DNA of 11,720 bases from Lachnospiraceae bacterium UBA4316 (GTDB taxonomy: Bacteria; Bacillota; Clostridia; Lachnospirales; Lachnospiraceae), in NCBI GenBank assembly GCA_002394535.1, contig DGUG01000201.1, forward strand, positions 1 through 11,720, read 5' to 3'. Positions 1-7,465 of the stretch are shown here, in pieces. The position numbers and the translations under genes are program-made. The notes below the pieces were generated by a model. The model had not been told where the DNA came from. It did not search any database and saw only the letters and a list, made by a program, of their open reading frames with translations. Position 1 is the first letter of the stretch, and each line of letters begins with the position of its first letter.

Positions 1-1529
1 CCATCAACATCAGCATCTGCCATGATAATAATCTTGTCATACCGGAGTTTTTCAATGTCAAAATCATTCCCGTAACCTTCCGAAAAGCCACAGCCGAAAG
101 CATTGATCATCGTTTTGATCTCGGCATTTGCCAATACTTTATCTATGCTTGCTTTTTCAACATTAAGAATCTTACCTCTTATGGGAAGTATGGCTTGATA
201 ATTCCTGTTTCGCGCTGTTTTGGCGCTTCCCCCGGCAGAATCACCCTCAACTATGAATATTTCACACTTCTTGGGATCTTTACTCTCACAATTAGCAAGC
301 TTACCGTTCGAATCAAAAGAATATTTCTGCTTGGTAAGCATGTTGGTCTTGGCTTTCTCTTCACTCTTTCTTATCTTTGCGGCTTTCTCCGCACAGGCCA
401 GTACCGCTTTTAAAGCCTCAAGATTCCTGTCGAAGTAATGTGGCAGCTCATCACCGGTTATCTTTGAAACAGCTTTGGCAGCATCCTGATTATCAAGTTT
501 TGTCTTGGTCTGGCCTTCAAAACGCGGATCAGGATGTTTGATCGATACAATCGCAGTCATACCGTTACGTATATCCGCACCTGTATAATTCTGGTCCTTA
601 TCTTTGAGTATACCCAGTTCTCTTGCATAATTATTCATCACATTGGTGAACATTGTTTTAAAACCGGTGAGATGTGTTCCGCCTTCGGAATTGTATATAT
701 TGTTACAAAAGCCAAGAACAATCTCATGAAACTCATTAACATACTGAAACGCGATCTCAACATTGATACCGTCACAATTCCCGCTAAAGTATACAGGTTC
801 GCAAACAGGTTCTTTGTTATTATTAATATCTTTGATAAAGCCTATAATGCCGTCCGGCTCATGAAATTCTTCCTTTTCGTTGGGAGTAACTCTTTTGTCA
901 CAGTAAAAAATCGTAAGTTCAGGATTAAGATATGCAGTTTCATGAAGTCTTGACTTGATATCCTCTTCTTTGAATCGGGTCTTTTCGAATATTTCCCCGT
1001 CAGGCATAAAATTAATCTTTGTGCCGGTGTTTCTTGCCTTTCCGATAACGGGAAGTAACCCCTTTTCAAGTTCTATTACGGGAATACCTCGTGAGTACCG
1101 GTCATGGTAAACATTACCGTCACGTTTAATCTCAATATCAAGATATTCGGAAAGGGCGTTCACAACCGAAGATCCGACACCGTGCAGACCTCCGCTTGTT
1201 TTGTATACTTCATTATCAAACTTCCCGCCGGCATGAAGGGTCGTAAATACTACACGTTCCGCACTAACACCTTTTTCATGCATACCCACAGGTATACCAC
1301 GTCCGTTATCTTCTATGGTAGCACTGCCGTCACTCTCCAAAGTAACCCATATGCTGTTGCAAAAACCGGCTAAATGTTCATCGACTGAATTGTCGACAAT
1401 CTCATAGATAAGATGATTGAGACCTTTTGTCGTCGTGCTTCCGATATACATACCCGGACGCGCCCTGACCGGGTCCAGACCCTCGAGAACCGTAATAGAC
1501 TTCTCATCATAATTTGATTTTGGTGACAT
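1..1529 (-). CDS. parE: DNA topoisomerase IV-type subunit B (ParE-like GyrB paralogue), 3' end cut by window
   Basis: ATPase subunit of a type IIA topoisomerase, which works with an A (ParC/GyrA-like) subunit to pass one DNA duplex through another. I translated this frame directly: it is open from the ATG at 1529 to the left edge, giving 509 complete codons of an expected roughly 630-650. Visible are the GHKL ATPase start (LEGLDPVRARPGMYIG at 15-30), the catalytic Glu and Mg-binding Asn of EIVDNSVDEH (E43, N47), the GRGIP glycine motif, QTKTKL, and the TOPRIM motifs EGDSAGG (E428) and DADVD (D505, D507, D509), where the window ends. The text SAKTARNRNYQAILPIRGK resembles the second, non-gyrase B subunit found in many Clostridia, so I call it ParE-like; gyrase B cannot be excluded. 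Shine-Dalgarno AAGGGG lies 6 nt before the ATG. It follows recG after 113 bp and has its own promoter. Confidence 0.9.
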   Translation of the reverse strand, partial: MSPKSNYDEKSITVLEGLDPVRARPGMYIGSTTTKGLNHLIYEIVDNSVDEHLAGFCNSIWVTLESDGSATIEDNGRGIPVGMHEKGVSAERVVFTTLHAGGKFDNEVYKTSGGLHGVGSSVVNALSEYLDIEIKRDGNVYHDRYSRGIPVIELEKGLLPVIGKARNTGTKINFMPDGEIFEKTRFKEEDIKSRLHETAYLNPELTIFYCDKRVTPNEKEEFHEPDGIIGFIKDINNNKEPVCEPVYFSGNCDGINVEIAFQYVNEFHEIVLGFCNNIYNSEGGTHLTGFKTMFTNVMNNYARELGILKDKDQNYTGADIRNGMTAIVSIKHPDPRFEGQTKTKLDNQDAAKAVSKITGDELPHYFDRNLEALKAVLACAEKAAKIRKSEEKAKTNMLTKQKYSFDSNGKLANCESKDPKKCEIFIVEGDSAGGSAKTARNRNYQAILPIRGKILNVEKASIDKVLANAEIKTMINAFGCGFSEGYGNDFDIEKLRYDKIIIMADADVD

Positions 1530-1539
1530 ACAATACCCC

Positions 1540-1572
1540 TTATATTTTACAATGACCGCCCCTCGCGATCAT
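1540..1572 (-). other. possible 10-codon leader peptide (uORF) upstream of parE-like gene
   Basis: On the minus strand an ATG at 1572 opens a 10-codon frame (MIARGGHCKI) that ends with TAA at 1542-1540. A GGAG sits 6 nt before this ATG (1582-1579), which is good Shine-Dalgarno spacing. An in-frame ATG at 1584 lies close to the predicted transcription start and could give a leaderless 14-codon version. The TAA overlaps the AAGGGG ribosome binding site of the parE-like gene, so its translation could be coupled to the main gene, and nearly the whole frame lies in a hairpin. Short ORFs arise by chance; only the ribosome site and placement favour it. Confidence 0.3.
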
Positions 1573-1576
1573 TACA
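1548..1576 (-). promoter_or_regulatory. hairpin in the 5' leader of the parE-like gene
   Basis: The minus-strand transcript can fold TGTAATGATCGC (1576-1565) onto GCGGTCATTGTA (1559-1548): 12 consecutive pairs including three G-U wobbles, closing a GAGGG loop (1564-1560). It lies between the predicted transcription start near 1585 and the ribosome binding site at 1541-1536. No U-run follows the stem, so it does not look like an intrinsic terminator. A role in translation or mRNA stability is inference. Confidence 0.5.
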
Positions 1577-1591
1577 TACTCCATCCGGTAA

Positions 1592-1619
1592 ATTATAACA
1601 CAATATGTTGTTTTTTCAA
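1592..1619 (-). promoter_or_regulatory. promoter of the parE-like gene
   Basis: Sigma-A type promoter reading left: -35 TTGAAA (1619-1614), 16-bp spacer, perfect -10 TATAAT (1597-1592). Transcription should begin near 1585, leaving a leader of about 55 nt. The spacer is filled by one of two operator-like repeats. Confidence 0.7.
1598..1611. repeat. operator-like repeat, copy 1 (inside the -10/-35 spacer)
   Basis: ACACAATATGTTGT on the plus strand, containing the imperfect dyad ACAA-N4-TTGT. It matches copy 2 at 12 of 14 positions. It lies between the -10 and -35 boxes of the parE-like promoter, where a bound protein would block RNA polymerase. A regulator is inferred, not known. Confidence 0.45.
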
Positions 1620-1627
1620 GCGCAAAA

Positions 1628-1641
1628 ACACAACTTGTTGT
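1628..1641. repeat. operator-like repeat, copy 2 (upstream of the -35)
   Basis: ACACAACTTGTTGT on the plus strand, with the same ACAA-N4-TTGT dyad. Its centre is 30 bp from that of copy 1, about three helical turns, so both would face the same side of the DNA. It abuts the recG stop codon. An alternative reading is that the two copies pair in the transcript (GTTGT with ACAAC plus a T/A-rich run) as a weak hairpin after recG. Confidence 0.45.
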
Positions 1642-1642
1642 A

Positions 1643-3646
1643 TTACATTGATGAAGCTACGTCTGTAAGCTCACCCTTCTGATATACAATATCCCTTAGT
1701 CTTTTGTTTTCAGGCTTCTCAAGTGTCGGGTCGGATGCAATAATCTTCGTTGCCTCATCCGAGGCTTTTTTGAGAAGTGCGGCATCGGTATAAATGTCAG
1801 CAAGAACAAATCTGACATCTCCGGACTGGCGCAGACCGAACATATCTCCCGGTCCCCTAAGTTTAAGATCCTCTTCAGCTATTTTGAATCCGTCATTTGT
1901 TGATTTTAGAATTTCAAGACGCTTATTCTGTTCGGCATTGCCCGAAGTCATAAATATGCAGTAGGACTGGGCATCCCCTCTTCCTATTCTCCCGCGAAGC
2001 TGGTGAAGTGCGGCAAGTCCGAACCTGTTAGCATCCTCTATCATCATTACTGTAGCATTAGGAACGTTTACACCGACTTCAACAACAGTAGTAGACACAA
2101 GAATATCAACAGCTCCTTTTGCAAATGAATCCATAACCCTTTGCTTTTGTTCACCGCTCATTCTGCCGTGAAGCATCCCGATTTTAACCCGTCCTTCGTA
2201 ATAATCATTTAGTTCTCCTGCGGTATCTGTGACATTTTTAGCCTCAAGTCCCTCACTTTCTTCAATAAGCGGACATATAACATACACCTGATGTCCTGCA
2301 TTAATCTCTTTCTCAAAGAATTCGTATGCCTTCTTCCGGTAAGACTCACCAACGACCGCATTCTTAACAGGTTTTCTGTGGGCAGGAACCTCATCAATAA
2401 CAGAAATGTCAAGATCACCGTACATTATTATGGCAAGGGTTCTTGGTATGGGTGTGGCGCTCATTACGAGCACATGACAATTGGATTCTTTGTTTTTGGA
2501 AGTCAGCAGACTTCTCTGACCTACTCCGAAGCGATGCTGTTCATCGGTGACTACAAGAGCAAGATTATTATATATAACCTTTTCATAAAACAGCGCATGA
2601 GTACCTATAATTATGTGGGCTTCACCATCTTCTATCATTTTACAGACATTTTTTCTGGAAGATTGTGACATAGCACCGGTAAGCAGAACCACCTTTATAT
2701 CAGGAAGGATTTCGGCAAGAAGTCCCTTTATATATTCATAATGCTGGTTTGCAAGAATTTCCGTAGGTGCCATAATAGCACTTTGATATCCGTTAACGGC
2801 CACCATTACAGCGGCAAGGGTTGCAAGAATTGTTTTACCGGACCCTACATCTCCCTGAATCAGCCTCCTCATTGATCTTTGAGAGCAAAGATCCCGGCAT
2901 ATTTCTTCCCATACTTTTTCCTGTGATGCCGTAAGTCTGTAAGGGAGTTTTTCAATAATTCTTGTACATTCGGCAACTTCAATAATCTCAAAATTATTCT
3001 TTACGGTCTCTTCCGCAGCCTTCATAAGTCTGATTCTGAGGATAAACGCAAGAAATTCTTCATATACAAGCTTTTCTCTTGCTTTACGCAGGTTTTCCTC
3101 ATCTTTGGGAAAATGCATCTGGTATACTTCTTCACGATAATTCCCCTCGAGGTAATCAAATGCCTTTTTAATTGTTGATGTAACAGCATTATTTGTTAAG
3201 CCCTTTGTTAGTGAATATAGTGGGTTAATGCGTCCTGATAGTTCTTCATAGTGCTCTTTTGTAAAAATCTGCGGCTGGTCAATATGATAATGATCTCCTT
3301 TGACCGTCAGCTTTCCTCTGAACACATATGCCGATCCAACCTTTAAGCTCTGGGCCAGATATGGCATATTAAACCATGTGGCCGAAACAGGCATGTTGGC
3401 TGCCGCTAAAGTAACGGTTGTTATCGATAGTTTCTTTACACGTCTTACAAGCGGCCTTTTAACAATAACAGCCTCAAATACTGTCACAACGTCCGACTTG
3501 AAATCTTCCGGTGGCGTTACACATTCATATTTAATATAATCTTTGGGAAAGTAAAAAACAGCAGACTCTACGGTATCTATTCCAAGCTTACCGTAAAGTT
3601 TTGCTGTTTTTTCACCTATGCCATGTAAAGCATTAAGTTCGGTCAT
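1643..3646 (-). CDS. recG: ATP-dependent DNA helicase RecG
   Basis: Branched-DNA translocase that rewinds and remodels stalled replication forks and Holliday junctions. At 667 residues it is close to the family's usual 680-700. In order: a short N-terminal helical part with a GIGEKTA helix-hairpin-like motif (9-15), the OB-fold wedge domain (about 50-130) that contacts the junction, then the superfamily 2 motor with Walker A GDVGSGKT (265-272), DEQH box (368-371), SATPIPRTLA (396-405), STTVVEVGVNVPNA (518-531) and QLRGRIGRG (549-557). The C-terminal LKLRGPGDMFGLRQSG (594-609) is the RecG-specific TRG region that couples ATP use to fork movement. The ATG starts 1 bp after the fakA stop, so the two are surely cotranscribed and probably translationally coupled. 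No strong terminator follows, so the operon may read through into the parE-like gene. No damaged motif is visible. Confidence 0.97.
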   Translation of the reverse strand: MTELNALHGIGEKTAKLYGKLGIDTVESAVFYFPKDYIKYECVTPPEDFKSDVVTVFEAVIVKRPLVRRVKKLSITTVTLAAANMPVSATWFNMPYLAQSLKVGSAYVFRGKLTVKGDHYHIDQPQIFTKEHYEELSGRINPLYSLTKGLTNNAVTSTIKKAFDYLEGNYREEVYQMHFPKDEENLRKAREKLVYEEFLAFILRIRLMKAAEETVKNNFEIIEVAECTRIIEKLPYRLTASQEKVWEEICRDLCSQRSMRRLIQGDVGSGKTILATLAAVMVAVNGYQSAIMAPTEILANQHYEYIKGLLAEILPDIKVVLLTGAMSQSSRKNVCKMIEDGEAHIIIGTHALFYEKVIYNNLALVVTDEQHRFGVGQRSLLTSKNKESNCHVLVMSATPIPRTLAIIMYGDLDISVIDEVPAHRKPVKNAVVGESYRKKAYEFFEKEINAGHQVYVICPLIEESEGLEAKNVTDTAGELNDYYEGRVKIGMLHGRMSGEQKQRVMDSFAKGAVDILVSTTVVEVGVNVPNATVMMIEDANRFGLAALHQLRGRIGRGDAQSYCIFMTSGNAEQNKRLEILKSTNDGFKIAEEDLKLRGPGDMFGLRQSGDVRFVLADIYTDAALLKKASDEATKIIASDPTLEKPENKRLRDIVYQKGELTDVASSM

Positions 3647-3647
3647 A

Positions 3648-5375
3648 TTATTCTACAGAAATTATGTAATAGTATATAGGCTGTCCGCCCAAATGAAGTT
3701 CTACGGAAAGATCCGGGTATTTTTTCTCAACCTCAGCAGCAAAATCATTCGCTATCTCTTCATCTACTTCATCACCGAAATAAATGCTGATTACCTCTGA
3801 CTCATCATCTACCATACGATTGAGCATATCCATGGCCGTATCTTCAACTACATTACCAACCGCAAGTATCTCATGATCTCCTATACCCATTATATTTCCT
3901 TTTTGGATATCAAGACCGTTTATCGAAGTGTCTCTTACCGCATATGTTACCTGACCTGTTTTGACTGTCTGAATTGCAGCATTCATCGCATTCTCATTAT
4001 CAGAAGGAGTGCTGTCATTCATATAGGTTATAAGAGCGGTTATTCCCTGAGGTATTGTCTTGGTGGGAATTACGATTATTTCCTTATCTTCAACAAGATA
4101 CTGCGCCTGATTGGCCGCAAGAATGATATTCTTATTATTCGGAAGAATAAACACCGTTTTGGCATTTACTCTATTAATGGCATTTATCATATCGTCGGTA
4201 GACGGATTCATTGTCTGGCCTCCGGTAATGAGATAATCAACGCCAAGGCTTGTAAATATCTCGTCAAGTCCTTTTCCGCATGAAACTGCAACAAACCCCA
4301 TATCTTTTTCGGGCTCTTTAGTCTCGTTTACAGACTCAACTGCTTCATCGGATGAATTCATTGAAGAAGGCGACGTACTCTGTAAATCTTCCGGATTGTT
4401 AAACTCTTCCGTGTTAGTTTTACAATTATCTTCTTCCGTCTGCTCTGCTTTGTTTCCGATTTCATCCTTATCCCGGGGCTTAACAATAACATCGTCTATA
4501 GAACCGAACGAGAGACATTTGGAAATTATCCTTCCGGGTTCATCCGTATATAAGCAGATAGATAAGCTTTCCTCCTTATCAATGATTTTTGCTCCGGTAC
4601 CGTATGCATCCGTATACTCTTCAAGTGTCACAAGATCTTCATCTCCGAATGATTTGCTTTTAAAAATCACAAGAGATGTTTCATAAGTGATTATCTTCTC
4701 CTTCGGAGCTACCGTTATTCCTTCCGGTTTTGAACTTGTAAAGATTTCATCAACATCCTCACCGGAATATGCAGCATATCCGCCTTTAAGAATCTCTATA
4801 AGACCCTGTCCGCCGGAATCAACAACACCCGCTTCCTTAAGAACCGGAAGCATATCAGGTGTTCTCTTAAGAACATCTTCCCCGTAAAAAATGATTTCCT
4901 TGAAAAATGTATCGAAATCATCAGCCGAACCGTTAATCTCCTGTGCCTTTTCGGCAACTCCCTTCGCAACCGTAAGTATAGTACCCTCTTTTGGCTTCAT
5001 GACAGCCTTATAAGCGGTCTCAACAGCTTTTTGAAGAGCCTGGGTGAATATATCCATATCAAGCTCATCTTTGTCTTTGATTATTTTTGTAAATCCACGG
5101 AATAACTGGGAAAGTATGACACCGGAATTACCTCTCGCCCCGCGAAGTGAACCTGATGAAATGGCCTTGGACAGTGTTGCCATATTCATATCCGATATAT
5201 TTTCGACTTCACCTACTGCCGACATGATAGTAAGTGACATATTTGTACCGGTGTCCCCGTCAGGAACCGGAAAAACATTCAATTCATTAATAATCTCTTT
5301 TTCGGCTTCAAGCCTTCTCGCACCGGACAAAAACATTTTTGAAAATGTTCCGGCATCGATCTTATTTGACTGCAC
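3648..5375 (-). CDS. fakA: fatty acid kinase FakA (YloV/DAK2-DegV-like)
   Basis: Phosphorylates fatty acids carried by a DegV-family FakB protein, making acyl-phosphate for phospholipid synthesis; cytoplasmic. The 575 residues show an N-terminal DhaL/DAK2 kinase domain with the nucleotide/Mg loop VFPVPDGDTGTNM (34-46, D39 and D41) and SGSLRGARGNSGVILSQLF (74-92), VDSGGQGL (185-192), a middle domain, and a C-terminal FakB-interacting half with GGQTMNPST (385-393) and LPNNKN (411-416). Between the last two parts lies an acidic, Ser/Glu/Asn-rich stretch of about 50 residues (304-357), which explains a length slightly above the usual 550. The usual middle-domain zinc ligands look changed (see findings). 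The start is GTG at 5375 with AAGGAGG 8 nt upstream; this ribosome site overlaps the stop of the Asp23 gene, which suggests coupling. The order Asp23-fakA-(…)-recG beside rpmB matches B. subtilis yloU-yloV-recG. Confidence 0.93.
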   Translation of the reverse strand: MQSNKIDAGTFSKMFLSGARRLEAEKEIINELNVFPVPDGDTGTNMSLTIMSAVGEVENISDMNMATLSKAISSGSLRGARGNSGVILSQLFRGFTKIIKDKDELDMDIFTQALQKAVETAYKAVMKPKEGTILTVAKGVAEKAQEINGSADDFDTFFKEIIFYGEDVLKRTPDMLPVLKEAGVVDSGGQGLIEILKGGYAAYSGEDVDEIFTSSKPEGITVAPKEKIITYETSLVIFKSKSFGDEDLVTLEEYTDAYGTGAKIIDKEESLSICLYTDEPGRIISKCLSFGSIDDVIVKPRDKDEIGNKAEQTEEDNCKTNTEEFNNPEDLQSTSPSSMNSSDEAVESVNETKEPEKDMGFVAVSCGKGLDEIFTSLGVDYLITGGQTMNPSTDDMINAINRVNAKTVFILPNNKNIILAANQAQYLVEDKEIIVIPTKTIPQGITALITYMNDSTPSDNENAMNAAIQTVKTGQVTYAVRDTSINGLDIQKGNIMGIGDHEILAVGNVVEDTAMDMLNRMVDDESEVISIYFGDEVDEEIANDFAAEVEKKYPDLSVELHLGGQPIYYYIISVE

Positions 5376-5389
5376 TAGACCATCCTCCT

Positions 5390-5746
5390 TTAATCGATAA
5401 CCCGGACACCTTCAACAAAAACATTGATTTTGCCGATCTCAAAGCCGGTGTACTCTTCCACCTTGTATTTAACATTGTTGACAAGATTTGAAGCAACTGC
5501 TCTGATATTGACTCCGTAACTAACAATGACATGAAAATCAAGAGTCAGTTTATCATTAATCATTTCAACATTTATTCCTCTTGTCAGGTTTTCCTTCTTA
5601 AGCATCTTAGCTATACCGTCAGTCATACTTACCGCGGCCATTCCCACTATTCCAAAACACTCAACAGCTACACTGCCGGCATACTGAGCTACAACATCAA
5701 CATCGATTATAAGATTGCCGGAACCTGTTGCCAAAGCTTCCTTCAT
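5390..5746 (-). CDS. Asp23/Gls24 family envelope stress protein (YloU-like)
   Basis: A 118-residue cytoplasmic protein of the Asp23/Gls24 family, whose members associate with the inner face of the membrane and respond to cell-envelope or alkaline stress; the molecular role is not settled. Typical family text is visible: NLIIDVDVVAQYAGSVAVEC (11-30), GIVGMA, and a C-terminal region around VSYGVNIRAVASNLVNNVKY and VNVFVEGVRV-like text. There is no signal peptide or membrane segment. The ATG at 5746 follows TAAGGAGG with 6 nt between, an excellent ribosome site. It is the first gene of the operon with fakA and recG, and its stop codon touches the fakA ribosome site. Confidence 0.93.
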   Translation of the reverse strand: MKEALATGSGNLIIDVDVVAQYAGSVAVECFGIVGMAAVSMTDGIAKMLKKENLTRGINVEMINDKLTLDFHVIVSYGVNIRAVASNLVNNVKYKVEEYTGFEIGKINVFVEGVRVID

Positions 5747-5792
5747 ATGAAACCTCCTTATGATCGGATTCCTTTAAAGTCTACATTAAAGC

Positions 5793-5821
5793 ATTATACA
5801 CACAAATATTATTAAATTAAA
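5793..5821 (-). promoter_or_regulatory. probable promoter of the Asp23-fakA-recG operon
   Basis: A perfect -10 TATAAT lies at 5798-5793 on the minus strand, about 47 bp before the Asp23 ATG. The best -35 at 17-bp spacing is weak (TTTAAT, 5821-5816) in a very A/T-rich stretch, so the -10 is the main evidence. Confidence 0.45.
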
Positions 5822-5854
5822 CAGAAAAAATCAACAAGACTTATAAAGTTTTAC

Positions 5855-5883
5855 TTGCAAAGAATATAAACATTTGATAGAAT
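5855..5883 (+). promoter_or_regulatory. promoter of rpmB
   Basis: TTGCAA (5855-5860), 17-bp spacer, TAGAAT (5878-5883), about 30 bp before the rpmB ATG. It diverges from the Asp23 operon promoter; the rest of 5747-5912 is A/T-rich with nothing else recognisable. Confidence 0.7.
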
Positions 5884-5912
5884 ACGAAAAGTCTAAAAGG
5901 AGGTTTTTCAAA

Positions 5913-6098
5913 ATGGCTAAATGTGATATATGCGGAAAAGGCGTTCACTTCGGAAATAACGTGAGCCACTCACACAGAAGATCAAACAGGATCTTCCATT
6001 CGAATGTTAAGCGTGTTAAATGTATGGTTAGCGGAACACCAACTACTCTTCATGTATGTACGAGATGTTTGAAATCCGACAAGGTTGAAAGGGCATAA
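5913..6098 (+). CDS. rpmB: 50S ribosomal protein L28 (bL28)
   Basis: Structural protein of the large ribosomal subunit. The 61-residue product begins MAKCDICGKG and keeps the two CxxC pairs of the zinc-binding (C+) form, C4/C7 and C49/C52, with the family's GNNVSHSHRRSNR and HVCTRCLKS text. The frame is open further upstream, but the ATG at 5913 is chosen because AAAAGGAGG (5895-5903) precedes it at normal spacing and the family starts with MAK or MAR. It is transcribed alone, from its own promoter to its own terminator, and diverges from the Asp23-fakA-recG operon, an arrangement common in Firmicutes. Confidence 0.97.
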   Translation: MAKCDICGKGVHFGNNVSHSHRRSNRIFHSNVKRVKCMVSGTPTTLHVCTRCLKSDKVERA

Positions 6099-6113
6099 TT
6101 CCGATTACTTTAA

Positions 6114-6148
6114 ATAAAAGAACCTCTGTGGAGGTTCTTTTATTTTGT
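6114..6148. terminator. bidirectional intrinsic terminator between rpmB and the GerW gene
   Basis: Perfect 13-bp stem: ATAAAAGAACCTC (6114-6126), TGTG loop, GAGGTTCTTTTAT (6131-6143), followed on the plus strand by TTTG. It starts 15 bp after the rpmB stop and also lies just beyond the stop of the converging GerW gene. The A/T-rich stem base makes it usable from both sides. Confidence 0.9.
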
Positions 6149-6158
6149 CTTCAATATC

Positions 6159-6554
6159 CTATTCTTCGTTTTCGGCATCCTTCGCTGCCTGTAACACTTC
6201 CTCATCGGACAGTTCCGATTCTTTCCTGGAAGTAATCTTGTTCATTATCTCCGGAACCAAATCAATGATCTTCGTGATCGAGTCCTGATTCTTAATGGAA
6301 ACTACCCGGGTGGAATTATTCTGTACAACAAGTACCGCGGTGGGTGTCATTTTGCCCGTAAGACCTCCGGCACCGTTATCTTTTTTATCACCGCGAAATG
6401 TTCCGGCCCCCACTCCAAACGAAACATCAACAAACGGTATTAAGATAGTATCCTTTACTACCACAGGTTCTCCCACAACTGTTTTACTTGACAGGAAACC
6501 TTCCATCCCGTTAAGCAATGAATTAACAACCGAATTAAAACTACTTTCTGCCAT
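6159..6554 (-). CDS. ytfJ: GerW/YtfJ family sporulation protein
   Basis: A 131-residue GerW-family protein. In B. subtilis YtfJ is a forespore protein linked to germination; homologues also occur in clostridia that are not known to sporulate, so a spore role here is inference. Visible are the N-terminal helix (about 4-21), the strand VVGEPVVVKDTILIPF (26-41) with VDVSFGVGAGTF (42-53), and a glycine-containing loop NGAGGLTGKMTPTAVLVV (60-77), all typical. The glycine-rich loop is shorter than in many relatives, and the C-terminus is acidic (113-131). I choose the ATG at 6554: an ATG two codons upstream (6560) directly abuts the GGAGG at 6565-6561 and has no spacing, whereas 6554 has 6 nt. It is last in its operon, 29 bp after the DUF2953 gene, the same pairing as B. 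subtilis ytfI-ytfJ. Confidence 0.9.
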   Translation of the reverse strand: MAESSFNSVVNSLLNGMEGFLSSKTVVGEPVVVKDTILIPFVDVSFGVGAGTFRGDKKDNGAGGLTGKMTPTAVLVVQNNSTRVVSIKNQDSITKIIDLVPEIMNKITSRKESELSDEEVLQAAKDAENEE

Positions 6555-6583
6555 AATCATCCTCCAAATTGATAGTTGTTTTT

Positions 6584-7465
6584 CTATCTGTTCTGATGTT
6601 TTTTATATAATCTGTACATCCGCTTAATATCTTTGTTAAAATACAGTCTAATCAGACAAACAGCAAATACAATAAGATAAATCCTTCCTTTAACAGTAAT
6701 ATTCCCGTAAATATCCGTATCTTCAAAGCTGGGATCGAATACAAGTTTTCTCGGCAATGCCGGATATATCATTGAAAGATACATAAGCACTCTCCCGCAT
6801 GTTGCAGGATCTTCAAATCCGAAATGAACAAATCCTTTGACTTTTCTCGGCCTTATGACCCTAAGAAGCCTGATCAGATGATTTTTCAACACAAGAGCCG
6901 CATTACGGTTCCGGGTGTCATTTATCATCTTGTCCCAGAATCTATACTCTTTTTTTATTTTATCATATTTTTCGGATAATGATTCGAATTTGGAGACTAT
7001 GTCTTCAATGATCTTCTCCATCTTTTGGATGAATCCGTCATCACTCGAGCCATTCTCAGAGGTATCATCAGAAGGTTTAGCGGAAAAAGATGCATCATCT
7101 TCATTCCAGTCTATCGTAAAATCATCCGTCCGATCCCCCGGTTTGCAGACCGGTTGGTCATTTTCGGACTTAATTCTACCCTGATCCTCTGTTTCAGCCT
7201 TGTGACGTGGCCAGACTTTAATGCCGAAGACTTTAAAACTCATATCAGCTTCGTCTTCATATCGAACATTTGCCGAAAGTATATGAAGCAAAAAACTGAC
7301 ATTTGCTTTTGCAAAAAAAGCATTGGAACCCTGCGATTTATCTGCATCTATTTTATATCTGATCGGAACAAACAGAACAATTGCGACCAGTATCAATACC
7401 AAAGCAATTATGCTTAGAACTATGATCCCAATGATCTTAAGTATTGTCAGTAAAACAGCAAGCAT
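6584..7465 (-). CDS. DUF2953 membrane protein (YtfI-like)
   Basis: A 293-residue protein of unknown function in the DUF2953 family, found beside GerW in sporulating Firmicutes. A strong N-terminal hydrophobic segment (about 5-34) should anchor it in the membrane. A variable, acidic and polar part follows (about 88-147), then a charged, probably coiled-coil helix (about 147-182), and the conserved end LVLKNHLIRLLRVIRP (191-206) with VHFGFEDPATCGRVLMYL (213-230). A second hydrophobic stretch (261-276) lies near the basic C-terminus. The ATG at 7465 shares one base with the stop of the preceding gene (TAATG), and AAGGA lies 9 nt upstream, so coupling is likely. The family call rests on the conserved end and the gene order. 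Confidence 0.82.
   Translation of the reverse strand: MLAVLLTILKIIGIIVLSIIALVLILVAIVLFVPIRYKIDADKSQGSNAFFAKANVSFLLHILSANVRYEDEADMSFKVFGIKVWPRHKAETEDQGRIKSENDQPVCKPGDRTDDFTIDWNEDDASFSAKPSDDTSENGSSDDGFIQKMEKIIEDIVSKFESLSEKYDKIKKEYRFWDKMINDTRNRNAALVLKNHLIRLLRVIRPRKVKGFVHFGFEDPATCGRVLMYLSMIYPALPRKLVFDPSFEDTDIYGNITVKGRIYLIVFAVCLIRLYFNKDIKRMYRLYKKHQNR

Noticed and set aside
195..1373. Several plus-strand open frames of 70-140 codons over the left end.
   Set aside because: They are antisense to the topoisomerase frame, which is open through the whole stretch with all family motifs, and they have no recognisable protein text.
3873..4283. 136-codon plus-strand open frame.
   Set aside because: Antisense to fakA, no convincing ribosome site, composition that of a reverse-complemented gene.
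5376..5384. ATG GTC TAG two-codon frame directly after the fakA ribosome site.
   Set aside because: The ATG abuts the AGGAGG with no spacing, so it should not be used; GTG at 5375 has 8 nt.
6566..6586. Small stem GATAG/CTATC between the DUF2953 and GerW genes.
   Set aside because: Only 5 weak pairs around an 8-nt loop and no T-run; likely chance.
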